Below are positions 33,765-41,866 of a stretch of 53,950 nucleotides of DNA, piece by piece. The notes below the pieces were generated by a model. It did no database searches. It saw nothing but the letters and a program-made list of their open reading frames with translations, and was not told the origin of the DNA. A program made the translations under genes and the position numbers. The stretch is taken from NCBI GenBank assembly GCA_037443085.1, contig JBBIPA010000009.1, forward strand, positions 1 through 53,950, written 5' to 3'. Position 1 is the stretch's first letter. Each line of letters opens with the position of its first letter. Source of the stretch: JBBIPA01 sp037443085 (GTDB taxonomy: Bacteria; Chloroflexota; Dehalococcoidia; GIF9; UBA5629).

Positions 33765-34964
33765 TTATTCCAGGATATTGCTGATTACTCCAGAACCTAC
33801 AGTCCTGCCACCCTCTCGAATGGCAAACCTCTGTCCCTTTTCCAAAGCTACCGGATAAATCAGTTTTATGCTCATCTTAATATTATCGCCGGGCATAACC
33901 ATCTCCACACCCTTGGGCAATTCGGCAACGCCGGTAATATCCATTGTTCCAATGTAGAACTGCGGCTTATAGCCATTGAAGAAAGGCGTATGCCTGCCGC
34001 CCTCCTCCTTGGTTAACACATAAACCTCAGCCTCAAAGTGGGTGTGTGGCTTAATTGAACCCGGTGCTGCTAAAACCTGTCCTCTTTCTACATCATCTCT
34101 TTCAATACCCCTTATCAAACAACCAATAGCATCTCCTGGCTCGCCCGATTCCAGGAGCTTGTGAAACATCTCCACACCGGTTATCACGGTCTTCCTAGTC
34201 TCTTTTATACCTACGATTTCGATCTCATCACCTACCTTGACTATGCCACGCTCTACTCTGCCTGTTACTACAGTACCTCGGCCTTTAATACTGAAAACAT
34301 CTTCCACCGGCATTTTGAAAGGTTTGTCTTTAGGCCTCACTGGTAGAGGTATAAAGTCATCAACAGCATCCATCAACTTGAGAATTCTACCGCACCACTG
34401 GCACTCCGGTTTGCCACAGCCACATTCCAGAGCCTTGACAGCGCTGACACGGACAATCGGAGTCTTGTCCCCAGGAAAACCATATTTGGTAAGCAATTCC
34501 CTGACCTCGAGCTCGACAAGTTGCAATAGCTCCTCGTCTTCCATCATATCAATTTTATTCAATGCTACCAATACGCTGGGCACTTCCACCTGACGAGCCA
34601 GCAAAAGATGCTCTCGGGTCTGAGGCATCGGGCCGTCGGGAGCACTAACTACCAGAATGGCACCATCCATCTGAGCAGCACCAGTGATCATATTCTTAAT
34701 ATAATCAGCATGCCCCGGACAGTCGACATGGGCATAATGCCGTTTCTTAGTTTCGTACTCGATATGGGCGATGGCAATAGTTAAGCCACGAGCTTTCTCC
34801 TCAGGAGCATTATCGATAGAGTCGTAGGCTCGGAAATTGGCAAAACCCTGTTTTGCCAAAGTCAGCGTAATCGCTGAAGTCAAACTGGTCTTGCCGTGGT
34901 CAACGTGTCCTATTGTGCCCACGTTTACATGAGGCTTAGTTCTTTCGAAAACCTTTTTTGCCAT
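33765..34964 (-). CDS. tuf: Elongation factor Tu
   Basis: 399 aa GTPase delivering aminoacyl-tRNA to the ribosome. P-loop GHVDHGKTS (19-27), switch I ending in EEKARGLTIAI, DCPGHADYIKNM (81-92), NKID (136-139) and SAVKALE. Domains 2 and 3 have GRGTVVTGRVERG and the C-terminal GGRTVGSGVISNILE. Unusual: directly after KALE stands a cysteine-rich segment with Cys181, 183, 188 and 191 (CxCx4CxxC) where E. coli has GDAEWEA. GGAGG lies eleven bases before the ATG. It follows three tRNA genes, a classical tRNA-tufB arrangement. Confidence 0.97.
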   Translation of the reverse strand: MAKKVFERTKPHVNVGTIGHVDHGKTSLTSAITLTLAKQGFANFRAYDSIDNAPEEKARGLTIAIAHIEYETKKRHYAHVDCPGHADYIKNMITGAAQMDGAILVVSAPDGPMPQTREHLLLARQVEVPSVLVALNKIDMMEDEELLQLVELEVRELLTKYGFPGDKTPIVRVSAVKALECGCGKPECQWCGRILKLMDAVDDFIPLPVRPKDKPFKMPVEDVFSIKGRGTVVTGRVERGIVKVGDEIEIVGIKETRKTVITGVEMFHKLLESGEPGDAIGCLIRGIERDDVERGQVLAAPGSIKPHTHFEAEVYVLTKEEGGRHTPFFNGYKPQFYIGTMDITGVAELPKGVEMVMPGDNIKMSIKLIYPVALEKGQRFAIREGGRTVGSGVISNILE

Positions 34965-34989
34965 TTTATAAAAACCTCCTTCTTTACCC

Positions 34990-35062
34990 AGCCCACAACC
35001 AGATTCGAACTGGTGACCCCGTTCTTACCAAGAACGTGCTCTACCTGCTGAGCTATGTGGGC
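34990..35062 (-). tRNA. tRNA-Thr (GGT anticodon)
   Basis: A full cloverleaf reads from 35062 to 34991: GCCCACA acceptor pairing with TGTGGGC, D-arm AGCTCAGCAGGTAGAGC, anticodon stem CGTTC/GAACG with loop TTGGTAA (anticodon GGT), and T-arm CCAGTTCGAATCTGG. Position 34990 is the discriminator U; CCA is not encoded. Confidence 0.95.
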
Positions 35063-35134
35063 AAATTTCCTATTCTTTTATTATAGTGGGTGTAGATTAT
35101 ACACCATTTTAACGGCTTATTTCAAAGCCAGAGG

Positions 35135-35220
35135 TGGTGGAGGGGGTAGGATTTGAACCTACGCAGCCTTAAGGCGGCAGATTTACAGTCTGCTCCGATT
35201 GTCCACTCCGGCACCCCTCC
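35135..35220 (-). tRNA. tRNA-Tyr (GTA anticodon)
   Basis: Reads from 35220: acceptor GGAGGGG, anticodon loop CTGTAAA (anticodon GTA) in stem GCAGA/TCTGC, a long class II variable arm around CGCCTTAAGGCTGCG, T-arm TAGGTTCAAATCCTA, and an encoded CCA at 35135-35137. Confidence 0.95.
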
Positions 35221-35240
35221 AACCAAGAATCACAGGTCAA

Positions 35241-35313
35241 AGCCCGAGAGGGGAGTCGAACCCGCTAACCTACCGATTACAAGTCGGTTGCGCTGCCATT
35301 GCGCTACTCGGGC
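35241..35313 (-). tRNA. tRNA-Thr (TGT anticodon)
   Basis: Acceptor GCCCGAG pairs with CTCGGGC, D-arm AGCGCAATGGCAGCGC, anticodon stem ACCGA/TCGGT with loop CTTGTAA (anticodon TGT), and T-loop GTTCGACTC. Discriminator U at 35241; CCA is not encoded. It is first in the tRNA-tuf transcript. Confidence 0.95.
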
Positions 35314-35352
35314 AAGACAATGATTTTTAAGTCAGATTCACTACGGGCTGCT

Positions 35353-35381
35353 AGTATAAATAATAGTATAATAAAAGTCAA
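35353..35381 (-). promoter_or_regulatory. Strong sigma-70 promoter of the tRNA-tuf-ribosomal operon
   Basis: Minus-strand TTGACT (35376-35381), a 17-base AT-rich spacer, and TATACT (35353-35358). Transcription would begin near 35346, some 33 bases before tRNA-Thr(TGT). It probably drives all of tRNAs, tuf, rpmG, secE, nusG, rplKA and rplJL. Confidence 0.85.
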
Positions 35382-35414
35382 CAATTTCCTCCAGACTAAG
35401 GACAATCCTGCAAA

Positions 35415-35444
35415 TTGACACTCCAAATTATGGTAGAGTACAAT
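35415..35444 (+). promoter_or_regulatory. Sigma-70 promoter of the bifunctional-nuclease-family gene
   Basis: TTGACA (35415-35420) and TACAAT (35439-35444) with an 18-base spacer, diverging from the tuf promoter with the two -35 boxes 33 bases apart. The ribosome binding site GGAGGA is at 35464-35469. Confidence 0.8.
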
Positions 35445-35475
35445 AACTTTGCGTGATTCGTACGGAGGAATGCCT

Positions 35476-36252
35476 ATGCTAGAGATGACGATAGATAGCA
35501 TTAGGGTGAGCATGATGAATTATCAGCATGTGGTCATCCTGAAAGACAAGCAATCAGACCGCTATCTGCCTATCTGGATTGGACCTGCTGAGGCAGAGGC
35601 CATTTCTATTAAACTGCAGAATCTGGATATTGCCCGTCCGCTGACCCATGACCTGCTTAAGAATACCATCGTTGCTTTAGAATCGCTTTCTGGTGCATCA
35701 ATCAATAGAGTGATAGTAAACGACCTCAAAGCTGATACTTTCTATGCCCAGATAGTTTTCGAGTTCAACGATGGTCCTGTGCCAGCTACTCTCCGCACTC
35801 AGTCAAAGAGTGCTCTCCACGATTATGATAGGAACTCCCCAATATCTCTTATATGTCAGGGGCGAGAGCATAAGGCTAAGGTCATCAGTAAATGGCAAGA
35901 GGCAAAAAGAACCTTCATTGAGGCGGAAAATTCTAACGGCTTAATCTTTGAGCTTTGCCTGGACAAGACCAACGACAGGTGGTTACTCACCAAGATAAAG
36001 CTTGACTCTCGTCCCAGTGACGCTATTGCCCTGGCTGTACGAGCAATGGCACCTATCTTTGTTGAGGACTCTGTACTCGATAAGGCAGGCATTACCCTTG
36101 ATAAAGAAACCGGCAAACCGATACCTATCCAGAAAGCTGGTGAGTCCGGAGAACACGGCAAGGTAGATGAACAGGAATTAAAGAAGCTTTCAGCCTTCTA
36201 TGATTTCATTAATACCCTCGATCTGGACGACCTTGGCAAGCACAAATCCTGA
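35476..36252 (+). CDS. Bifunctional nuclease-family (DUF151) protein with a large internal insertion
   Basis: 258 aa. The DUF151 core is clear: MLEMTIDSIRVSMMNYQHVVIL, RYLPIWIGPAEAEAI, RPLTHDLLKN, DLKADTFYAQIVF and later LDSRPSDAIALAVRAMAPIFV. In ordinary members (for example Thermotoga TM0160) about 20 residues separate FYA and the DSRPSDA motif. Here about 80 do (residues 96-175), an extra segment of roughly 60 residues. The C-terminal tail DEQELKKLSAFYDFINTLDLDDL resembles the usual acidic helix. The family has reported RNase/DNase activity in plants and unclear roles in bacteria. The ATG at 35476 is spaced correctly from GGAGGA; the ATG at 35470 touches it. Confidence 0.85.
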   Translation: MLEMTIDSIRVSMMNYQHVVILKDKQSDRYLPIWIGPAEAEAISIKLQNLDIARPLTHDLLKNTIVALESLSGASINRVIVNDLKADTFYAQIVFEFNDGPVPATLRTQSKSALHDYDRNSPISLICQGREHKAKVISKWQEAKRTFIEAENSNGLIFELCLDKTNDRWLLTKIKLDSRPSDAIALAVRAMAPIFVEDSVLDKAGITLDKETGKPIPIQKAGESGEHGKVDEQELKKLSAFYDFINTLDLDDLGKHKS

Positions 36253-36261
36253 ACTTGCTTT

Positions 36262-36579
36262 ATGAATGAGCGACTTATAAAAAGGTTTATCGCTACCGTC
36301 AAATGTAGCATTTGTGGAAAAAGCTACAAAATAGACAACATAGAGGTACTGGGCCATCATGATGAGACATGGTTCCTGAACATCTTCTATCCCACTTGTG
36401 ACAAGGAATCTTTTATTACCGCTACAATCAAAGCTCAAGATATTGTGAGCGACCTTGCTACCAGGGAAAGAATTGCCCCGGCGTCTGATAGTACAATCAA
36501 TTCTGATGACGTAATGGAGTTACACGATTTCCTCAAGGATTTTAACGGTGACTTCCTCAAGCTTTTCAATCAGGGATGA
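36262..36579 (+). CDS. Small protein with a CxxC knuckle, unknown function
   Basis: 105 aa. The start has KCSICGKSYKIDNIEVLGHHDETWFLNIFYPTCDKES, a CxxC and one further cysteine about 30 residues later, possibly a partial zinc ribbon with the histidines. The rest (VMELHDFLKDFNGDFLKLFNQ) is predicted helical and acidic. I do not recognise a family. It lies ten bases after the DUF151 gene with no obvious ribosome binding site, so it is probably co-translated. The atp promoter overlaps its stop codon. Confidence 0.65.
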   Translation: MNERLIKRFIATVKCSICGKSYKIDNIEVLGHHDETWFLNIFYPTCDKESFITATIKAQDIVSDLATRERIAPASDSTINSDDVMELHDFLKDFNGDFLKLFNQG

Positions 36580-36604
36580 CAGTAAAGCAGAATACCTGTA
36601 TAAT
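36576..36604 (+). promoter_or_regulatory. Promoter of the ATP synthase operon
   Basis: ATGACA (36576-36581) and a perfect TATAAT (36599-36604) are 17 bases apart, overlapping the end of the preceding gene. A second TATAAT at 36640-36645 lacks a -35 partner. The leader to the atpI-like gene is about 100 bases. Confidence 0.65.
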
Positions 36605-36711
36605 ATGCAGTCGGCTAAGTCGGCGGTGCTAATCCAAGTTATAATGCCCCTTAATAGATGTGTGTCAAATAGCATTTAACCTAGTTCTTCAGCAGGGGGA
36701 TACATGATATA

Positions 36712-36993
36712 GTGCGGCAGAATCAACCTGAGCCACCAAAAACAAGAGAATGGGTCAAACCACTGTGGTTTCTCTTTACCGTTGGCTGGTATGTAGCTTT
36801 AAGTGTTCTCATACCAACAGGCATCGGGTTCTGGCTTGACCAACCGGAGCAGTTTAACAGCCGCCCTCTATATACATTAATTGGATTTGGCATCGGAACG
36901 GCCATAGCTTTTTATGGTCTATATCGGATGCTTCGGCAATTCTATACCGAACAGAAAGAGCGAAAGAAGAACAAGGAGCTGAACACAAATTAA
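36712..36993 (+). CDS. atpI: AtpI/AtpZ-like ATP synthase accessory protein
   Basis: 93 aa with two transmembrane helices (about 17-37 and 55-74) joined by GFWLDQPEQFNSRPLYTLIG, then a short basic tail (EQKERKKNKELN). This is the AtpI/AtpZ type found at the head of atp operons, implicated in c-ring assembly or magnesium supply. The start is GTG with AGGGGG about 12 bases upstream. It ends three bases before atpB. Confidence 0.8.
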   Translation: MRQNQPEPPKTREWVKPLWFLFTVGWYVALSVLIPTGIGFWLDQPEQFNSRPLYTLIGFGIGTAIAFYGLYRMLRQFYTEQKERKKNKELNTN

Positions 36994-36996
36994 ACC

Positions 36997-37950
36997 ATGA
37001 AGACTGGATGCTCAATCAAGATCCTGATACCAGTGTTCATTATTGTATTAGCTCTTTTTGTTATTGGTTTTATCGCTGGGCCAATCGGCTCACGTCTCTT
37101 CGGTATTGAACCACCCAGTTTTTTAAGTGTTTCCAAACCACATGTGGTGCTTCCATCTGAGCCTGTTTTCAAGGTTTCTGACTTCTTCATTATCACCAAC
37201 ACACTCGTTGCGTCATGGTTATCCATTATTCTGCTTATCCTCTTGTTTTATTTCTGCACTCGCAGAATGAAGCCCATCCCCGGCAGATTGCAAAGCTTCG
37301 CCGAAGTAATTGTGGAGTTATTGCTAAACTTCATGAAAGGTGCTGCTGGAGAGAAAAATGCTCGCATGCTCTTCCCGGTGGTTGCTACTATCTTTCTCTA
37401 CGTATTAACCAATGCCTATCTGGCCCTGCTGCCACTCTTCGGCACTATAGGCTTTTCCGAGGTTCACGGAGATGAACACACCTTCGTGCCACTACTCCGT
37501 GGGGCAAATACCGATGTCAACTTGCCGCTCTCCATTGCAGTAGTTGCCTTTGTATTTATTGAATATTGGGGGCTGCGTGCCCTGGGTTTTGCTCATTACC
37601 TGGGTGGTTTTTTCAATTTTGGGCAATTACGAGATGGCTTTTCCAGTTTATTCAAAGGCAAAATCCGCCCGGCCATTTCAGGTATCATGCTGGGATTTAT
37701 CAACCTGTTTGTTGGCGTGCTCGAGATCTTCAGTCACTTCATCCGCATTGTCAGCTTTACCTTCCGTCTTTTTGGCAATATGACCGCTGGTAAAATTTTG
37801 CTGCTAGTTGTCTGTTTCTTGGTTCCCTTCATAGCAACTATCCCCTTTTATGGACTGGAGCTCCTCATCGGCTTTATCCAGGCATTGATATTTGCCGGCT
37901 TAACTCTGGTTTTTGGCGCTATTGCCTTGACACCTCATACTGAGGAATAA
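36997..37950 (+). CDS. atpB: ATP synthase Fo subunit a
   Basis: 317 aa, somewhat long. Multi-helix membrane subunit forming the proton half-channels. The essential arginine lies in SFTFRLFGNMTAGKI. GLELLIGFIQALIFAGLTL is the last helix pair. The N-terminus has one extra hydrophobic helix (ILIPVFIIVLALFVIGFIAGPIG). It lies in the order I-a-c-[small]-b-delta-alpha-gamma-beta-epsilon. Confidence 0.95.
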   Translation: MKTGCSIKILIPVFIIVLALFVIGFIAGPIGSRLFGIEPPSFLSVSKPHVVLPSEPVFKVSDFFIITNTLVASWLSIILLILLFYFCTRRMKPIPGRLQSFAEVIVELLLNFMKGAAGEKNARMLFPVVATIFLYVLTNAYLALLPLFGTIGFSEVHGDEHTFVPLLRGANTDVNLPLSIAVVAFVFIEYWGLRALGFAHYLGGFFNFGQLRDGFSSLFKGKIRPAISGIMLGFINLFVGVLEIFSHFIRIVSFTFRLFGNMTAGKILLLVVCFLVPFIATIPFYGLELLIGFIQALIFAGLTLVFGAIALTPHTEE

Positions 37951-37974
37951 CATAATCGAAAGGAGAAGTAGCAA

Positions 37975-38208
37975 ATGGACGCAGAAACAATGAAAATGTT
38001 AGCAGTGGGCTTAGTGGCGGGGCTGGGTTTCTTAGGGCCGGGTCTGGCGTTGGGGCTTATCGGCTTCAGTGCCATGCAGGCCCTGGGACGCAATCCCGAG
38101 GCCCGAGGGCCGATTCTGACCAACATGATCCTGATCGGTGCTTTGGCTGAAGCTATCGGCATCTATGCCCTGATTGTAGCCATTATTCTGGCTCTGGTAG
38201 CAGGTTAA
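37975..38208 (+). CDS. atpE: ATP synthase Fo subunit c
   Basis: 77 aa hairpin of two helices joined by GRNPEA. The ion-binding acid is Glu59 in GALAEAIGIYAL. Residues that define sodium-type rings (Gln in the first helix, Glu-Ser in the second) are absent, so this is proton-type. AAAGGAGAA precedes the ATG. Confidence 0.96.
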   Translation: MDAETMKMLAVGLVAGLGFLGPGLALGLIGFSAMQALGRNPEARGPILTNMILIGALAEAIGIYALIVAIILALVAG

Positions 38209-38229
38209 TAAGAGAGGAGATAGTAAACG

Positions 38230-38343
38230 ATGGACAATAGCGGTTTACCGGTTTCAATAAGCCTCATAATTTTTGGAGTGATACTGGGACTTTTCATATT
38301 CGCCGGTCTCATTGTCTCTGCATTCATAACTGGCCTATTGTAA
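38230..38343 (+). CDS. Putative 37-aa single-helix membrane peptide within the atp operon
   Basis: Between atpE and atpF there is an open frame of 37 codons: ATG at 38230, TAA at 38341-38343, with GAGGAGA nine bases upstream. The product begins MDNSGLPVSI and then is almost entirely hydrophobic (LIIFGVILGLFIFAGLIVSA, ending FITGLL), one membrane-spanning helix with a negative short N-terminus. It has its own ribosome binding site, fills the gap without overlap, and lies in the operon direction. It is not a known Fo subunit to me; an assembly factor or accessory subunit is possible. Confidence 0.65.
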   Translation: MDNSGLPVSISLIIFGVILGLFIFAGLIVSAFITGLL

Positions 38344-38374
38344 AAGTGAAAATCTTATAAAGTGATGGAGTGCC

Positions 38375-38866
38375 ATGGAAGGTATAGGTATCAAACTGCC
38401 GTTGATGTTGGCTTTTGTTGTAAACTTTATCATTCTGCTGATACTGTTGAGCGTGGTTCTCTACAAGCCTGTTCTTAAAATGCTTGACGAACGACAGGCA
38501 AAGATAAAGGACAGTATGGAACAGGCTGAGAAAATCAAGCAACAGGTAGCCCAAAGCGAAGAGAACATCAAGGCGCATCTGGACTCGGCTCGCAAAGAAG
38601 GGCAAAAAATAGTAGCACAAGCTGAACAAATAGGAGAAAGGCTAAAGACCGAGGCAAAGGAAGAGGCTCGCCATGAAGCTGAAGCTCTCGTCAACAAAGC
38701 CCGCGCTGAAATACAGCGACAGCGTGACAAAGATGTTGAAGACTTGCGCAAGCAGTTTGCTGACATAGCTATCTCGGCAGCGGAAAAGGTAATTAATGAG
38801 ACATTGGATAAAGAAAAGCATCGCAAACTCATTGATGACATACTTGAAGAAGCAAAATTAAAATGA
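38375..38866 (+). CDS. atpF: ATP synthase Fo subunit b
   Basis: 163 aa. One N-terminal transmembrane helix (LMLAFVVNFIILLILLSVVLY) and a long charged coiled coil that forms the peripheral stalk, ending with ISAAEKVINETLDKEKHRKLIDDIL. GGAG is seven bases before the ATG. Only one b-type gene is present, so the stalk is presumably a homodimer. Confidence 0.95.
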   Translation: MEGIGIKLPLMLAFVVNFIILLILLSVVLYKPVLKMLDERQAKIKDSMEQAEKIKQQVAQSEENIKAHLDSARKEGQKIVAQAEQIGERLKTEAKEEARHEAEALVNKARAEIQRQRDKDVEDLRKQFADIAISAAEKVINETLDKEKHRKLIDDILEEAKLK

Positions 38867-38883
38867 AATGTGGATGATGCTCT

Positions 38884-39423
38884 GTGTCAATAACAACTTC
38901 GAGTAAGCGATATGCTCAGGCCGTCTTTCAAATAGCCCGGGAAAGAAACTCTCTGGACGAATGGAAGGCTGACTTGCGGAAAATAGCGGATTTAGTACAG
39001 AACGCTGGATTTGCTTCTGTTATTGAAAATCCCAGACTGTCGTTTGACCTGAAAGCAAAGCTTACTAAAGAGATACTGGGTAAAATAAGCCCATTGGCAT
39101 TAAACTTCGCTTATCTCCTGATAACAAAAAACAAATTCAAGGATGCCGGCCAAATTGCACAGGAATTTGACTCTCTGCTGAACGAATATCATGGAGTGAA
39201 ACATGCCGAGGTGGTCACTGCCATCCCAATGGGTACCAGGGACAAGGCAGAGCTTTCCCAACGCCTTGCCCATATCATAGGGAGCAAGATTGAGGCCGAA
39301 TTTAGAGTTGACCGCGCTATTTTAGGCGGTTTCATAGCAAGGGTTAATGGTAGTCTCATCGATGGCAGTATCCGTAACAAGTTAGCGATGTTAAGGACGA
39401 GTATGACAGGAGGAAGTAAGTAA
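38884..39423 (+). CDS. atpH: ATP synthase F1 subunit delta
   Basis: 179 aa (OSCP). N-terminal six-helix domain KRYAQAVFQIARERNSLDEWKADL; C-terminal DSLLNEYHGVKHAEVVTAIPM and DRAILGGFIARVNGSLIDGSIRNKL. It links the b stalk to the top of the alpha3beta3 head. The start codon is GTG. Confidence 0.94.
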   Translation: MSITTSSKRYAQAVFQIARERNSLDEWKADLRKIADLVQNAGFASVIENPRLSFDLKAKLTKEILGKISPLALNFAYLLITKNKFKDAGQIAQEFDSLLNEYHGVKHAEVVTAIPMGTRDKAELSQRLAHIIGSKIEAEFRVDRAILGGFIARVNGSLIDGSIRNKLAMLRTSMTGGSK

Positions 39424-39447
39424 ATTCCCATAAGGGGGTAAGTTAAA

Positions 39448-40983
39448 GTGACAACGGAAAAGCGCGACATAGTTTCGGTTTTGAAGGAACAGATAGAGCA
39501 CTTCGGGGCCACGGTCACTATGGTAGAAGTTGGCACTGTGGTTGAAGTGGGTGACGGTGTTGCCAGAATTCATGGCTTGCGTGGCGCTCGCTATAATGAA
39601 TTGCTTGAGTTTCCTAACGGTATTGCAGGATTAGCCCTCAACCTGGAAGAGGATAATGTAGCCGCTGTTATCCTGGGTGACTACAGCAAAATCAAAGAGG
39701 GAGACGAGGTACGCTGTACCGGCAGTGTTGTAGAAGTACCCGTTGGCAGTGCCCTGATAGGGCGAGTAGTCAATCCTGTGGGTGAGCCATTAGATGGAAT
39801 GGGTCCGTTAAATACCCAAAAGACAAGGCCTGTGGAGAGAGTCGCTCCTAATGTGGTCGCCCGTCAATCGGTAAATGTCCCTGTTCATACCGGCATTAAA
39901 ATAGTCGATAGCATCATCCCAATCGGGAGAGGTCAGCGCGAACTTATCATCGGCGACCGCTCAATAGGCAAATCAGCAATAGCTATCGACACTATCATCA
40001 GCCAGAAGGGCACCGGGCTTATTTGTATCTATGTAGCCATCGGACAAAAAACGTCCAAGGTAGCGCAAGTAATTGAGACATTTAAGAAACATGGCGCTAT
40101 GGAGCACACAATTGTAGTTGTGGCAAATGCATCAGACCCAGCCCCACTCCAATACCTTGCTCCTTATGCTGGTTGTGCCATTGGCGAGGAGTTCATGGAA
40201 CAAGGAACAGATGCACTGATTGTCTATGATGATTTGACGAAACACGCCTGGTCTTATCGTCAAATATCCCTGATACTACGCCGACCGCCGGGACGTGAGG
40301 CCTATCCAGGAGATGTCTTTTATCTTCACAGCAGGCTTCTCGAAAGGGCAGCGAGGTTATCTGATGAACGGGGGGGCGGTTCCCTCACCGCTCTTCCCAT
40401 CATCGAGATACAGGCTGGAGACCTTTCGGCTTATATCCCAACCAATGTTATTTCCATCACCGATGGACAAATAATCCTGGAAACAGACCTGTTTAACAGC
40501 GGTATCCGCCCGGCGCTGAACGCCGGACTATCAGTATCTCGTGTCGGCGGCAAGGCTCAAACCAGGGCCATGAGGCAGGTGGCGGGCAAGTTAAGACTGG
40601 AGATGGCACAATATCGCGAACTGGCCACCTTTGCTCAGTTTGGCACTTCAGACCTGGATAAAGCTACCCGCTCTCAACTCGAGCGTGGCCAAAGAATTAC
40701 CGAGGTATTAAAACAACCTCAGTATGTCCCCATGTCGCTGGGGAAAGAGGTAACTATTCTCTATACAGTTACTAATGGATTTTTAGATGACGTGCCGGTT
40801 GAGAAGATTGCCTCATTCGAGCAGGGCTTTCACCGTTTCATGGAAAGCAATAAGCCTGACATCCTCAAACGTATTGAGACAGATAAAGAGATCAGACCGG
40901 AAACAGAGCAAGCATTAAAGGCAGCAATTTTAGAATTTAAACAGATGGATAATACGGTTGTGGTAACAACAAGCACAGCTTAG
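39448..40983 (+). CDS. atpA: ATP synthase F1 subunit alpha
   Basis: 511 aa non-catalytic nucleotide-binding subunit. P-loop GDRSIGKSAIAIDTI (most alphas read GDRQTGKT), VVVANASDPAPLQYLAPYAG, LIVYDDLTKHAWSYRQISL, RRPPGREAYPGDVFYLHSRLLERA and the arginine finger region NSGIRPALNAGLSVSRVGGKAQ. GTG start, with AAGGGGG upstream. Confidence 0.97.
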   Translation: MTTEKRDIVSVLKEQIEHFGATVTMVEVGTVVEVGDGVARIHGLRGARYNELLEFPNGIAGLALNLEEDNVAAVILGDYSKIKEGDEVRCTGSVVEVPVGSALIGRVVNPVGEPLDGMGPLNTQKTRPVERVAPNVVARQSVNVPVHTGIKIVDSIIPIGRGQRELIIGDRSIGKSAIAIDTIISQKGTGLICIYVAIGQKTSKVAQVIETFKKHGAMEHTIVVVANASDPAPLQYLAPYAGCAIGEEFMEQGTDALIVYDDLTKHAWSYRQISLILRRPPGREAYPGDVFYLHSRLLERAARLSDERGGGSLTALPIIEIQAGDLSAYIPTNVISITDGQIILETDLFNSGIRPALNAGLSVSRVGGKAQTRAMRQVAGKLRLEMAQYRELATFAQFGTSDLDKATRSQLERGQRITEVLKQPQYVPMSLGKEVTILYTVTNGFLDDVPVEKIASFEQGFHRFMESNKPDILKRIETDKEIRPETEQALKAAILEFKQMDNTVVVTTSTA

Positions 40984-40996
40984 TGAAAGGAAACAA

Positions 40997-41854
40997 ATGA
41001 TTAGCCCACGACTTCTTCGCAGGCGGATACGCAGTATACAGAGCACAGCAAAAATTACCAAGGCTATGGAAATGATTGCCACAGCCAAGATGAAGCGTGC
41101 TCAAGAACAAGCTATGGCTGGCAGACCTTATAACAATAAGATAACTCAGCTCATCTCTGACCTTGCTGTTGAATCTGGCGTAGAAGGCACTCTTCATCCT
41201 CTACTGGAAAGAAGAGAGACAGTAAATAAGATGGCAGTAGTACACATCACCTCAGACAGAGGCTTGTGTGGCGGGATCAATGCTAATGTGAATCGTCAAA
41301 CGGCTAGTTTCATTCTGGAGCAAAGTGTACCGGTAACTCTCGTTACTATCGGTCGCAAAGGAAGCGACTTTATGCATCGCCACAGACGGGATATCCGGGC
41401 TGAGTTCAATGTCAGTGACCGACCTACTATGTTTGAGACTACCCCGATTTCTCAGATTATTATCGATGACTACGTGAATCGACAAATTGACCTGGTATAT
41501 TTAGCTTATACACGATTTGTGAGCACTATGGTGCAAAAACCAACGATGGAATTATTGCTTCCAGTAAAGCCAGCAACACTGGCGAAGACAGAAACCACAG
41601 AATACATTTATGAACCTGACCCTAAATTAGTGCTGGAAGGCCTTTTACCCAGGTTTATAGAAATGAGGGTTTATCATGCCATACTTGAGGCTATTGCCAG
41701 CGAGCATTCAGCACGGATGATTGCCATGCGCAATGCAACGGATAATGCCCATGAAGTTATTGAACATTTGACTTTGACTTTAAATAAAGCTCGTCAAGAA
41801 ATGATCACCACGGAACTGCTTGATATCACTGGTGGTGTTGAAGTCTTGCATTAG
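40997..41854 (+). CDS. atpG: ATP synthase F1 subunit gamma
   Basis: 285 aa central rotor. N-terminal ISPRLLRRRIRSIQSTAKITKAMEMIATAKM, middle SDRGLCGGINAN, and C-terminal IASEHSARMIAMRNATDNA..LTLTLNKARQEMITTELLDI are the standard gamma landmarks. Confidence 0.96.
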   Translation: MISPRLLRRRIRSIQSTAKITKAMEMIATAKMKRAQEQAMAGRPYNNKITQLISDLAVESGVEGTLHPLLERRETVNKMAVVHITSDRGLCGGINANVNRQTASFILEQSVPVTLVTIGRKGSDFMHRHRRDIRAEFNVSDRPTMFETTPISQIIIDDYVNRQIDLVYLAYTRFVSTMVQKPTMELLLPVKPATLAKTETTEYIYEPDPKLVLEGLLPRFIEMRVYHAILEAIASEHSARMIAMRNATDNAHEVIEHLTLTLNKARQEMITTELLDITGGVEVLH

Positions 41855-41866
41855 AGGAGGTCCGTT

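Noticed and set aside
34237..34593. 118-codon plus-strand frame over tuf
   Set aside because: Antisense shadow of a highly conserved gene; Ser/Thr-rich composition reflects tuf codon bias.
36640..36645. Second TATAAT as an atp promoter
   Set aside because: No acceptable -35 box 16-18 bases upstream; the pair at 36576-36604 is better.
37975..38208. Sodium-type c-ring
   Set aside because: The sodium ligands (Gln in helix 1 and the Glu-Ser pair in helix 2) are absent; only Glu59 of the proton type is present.
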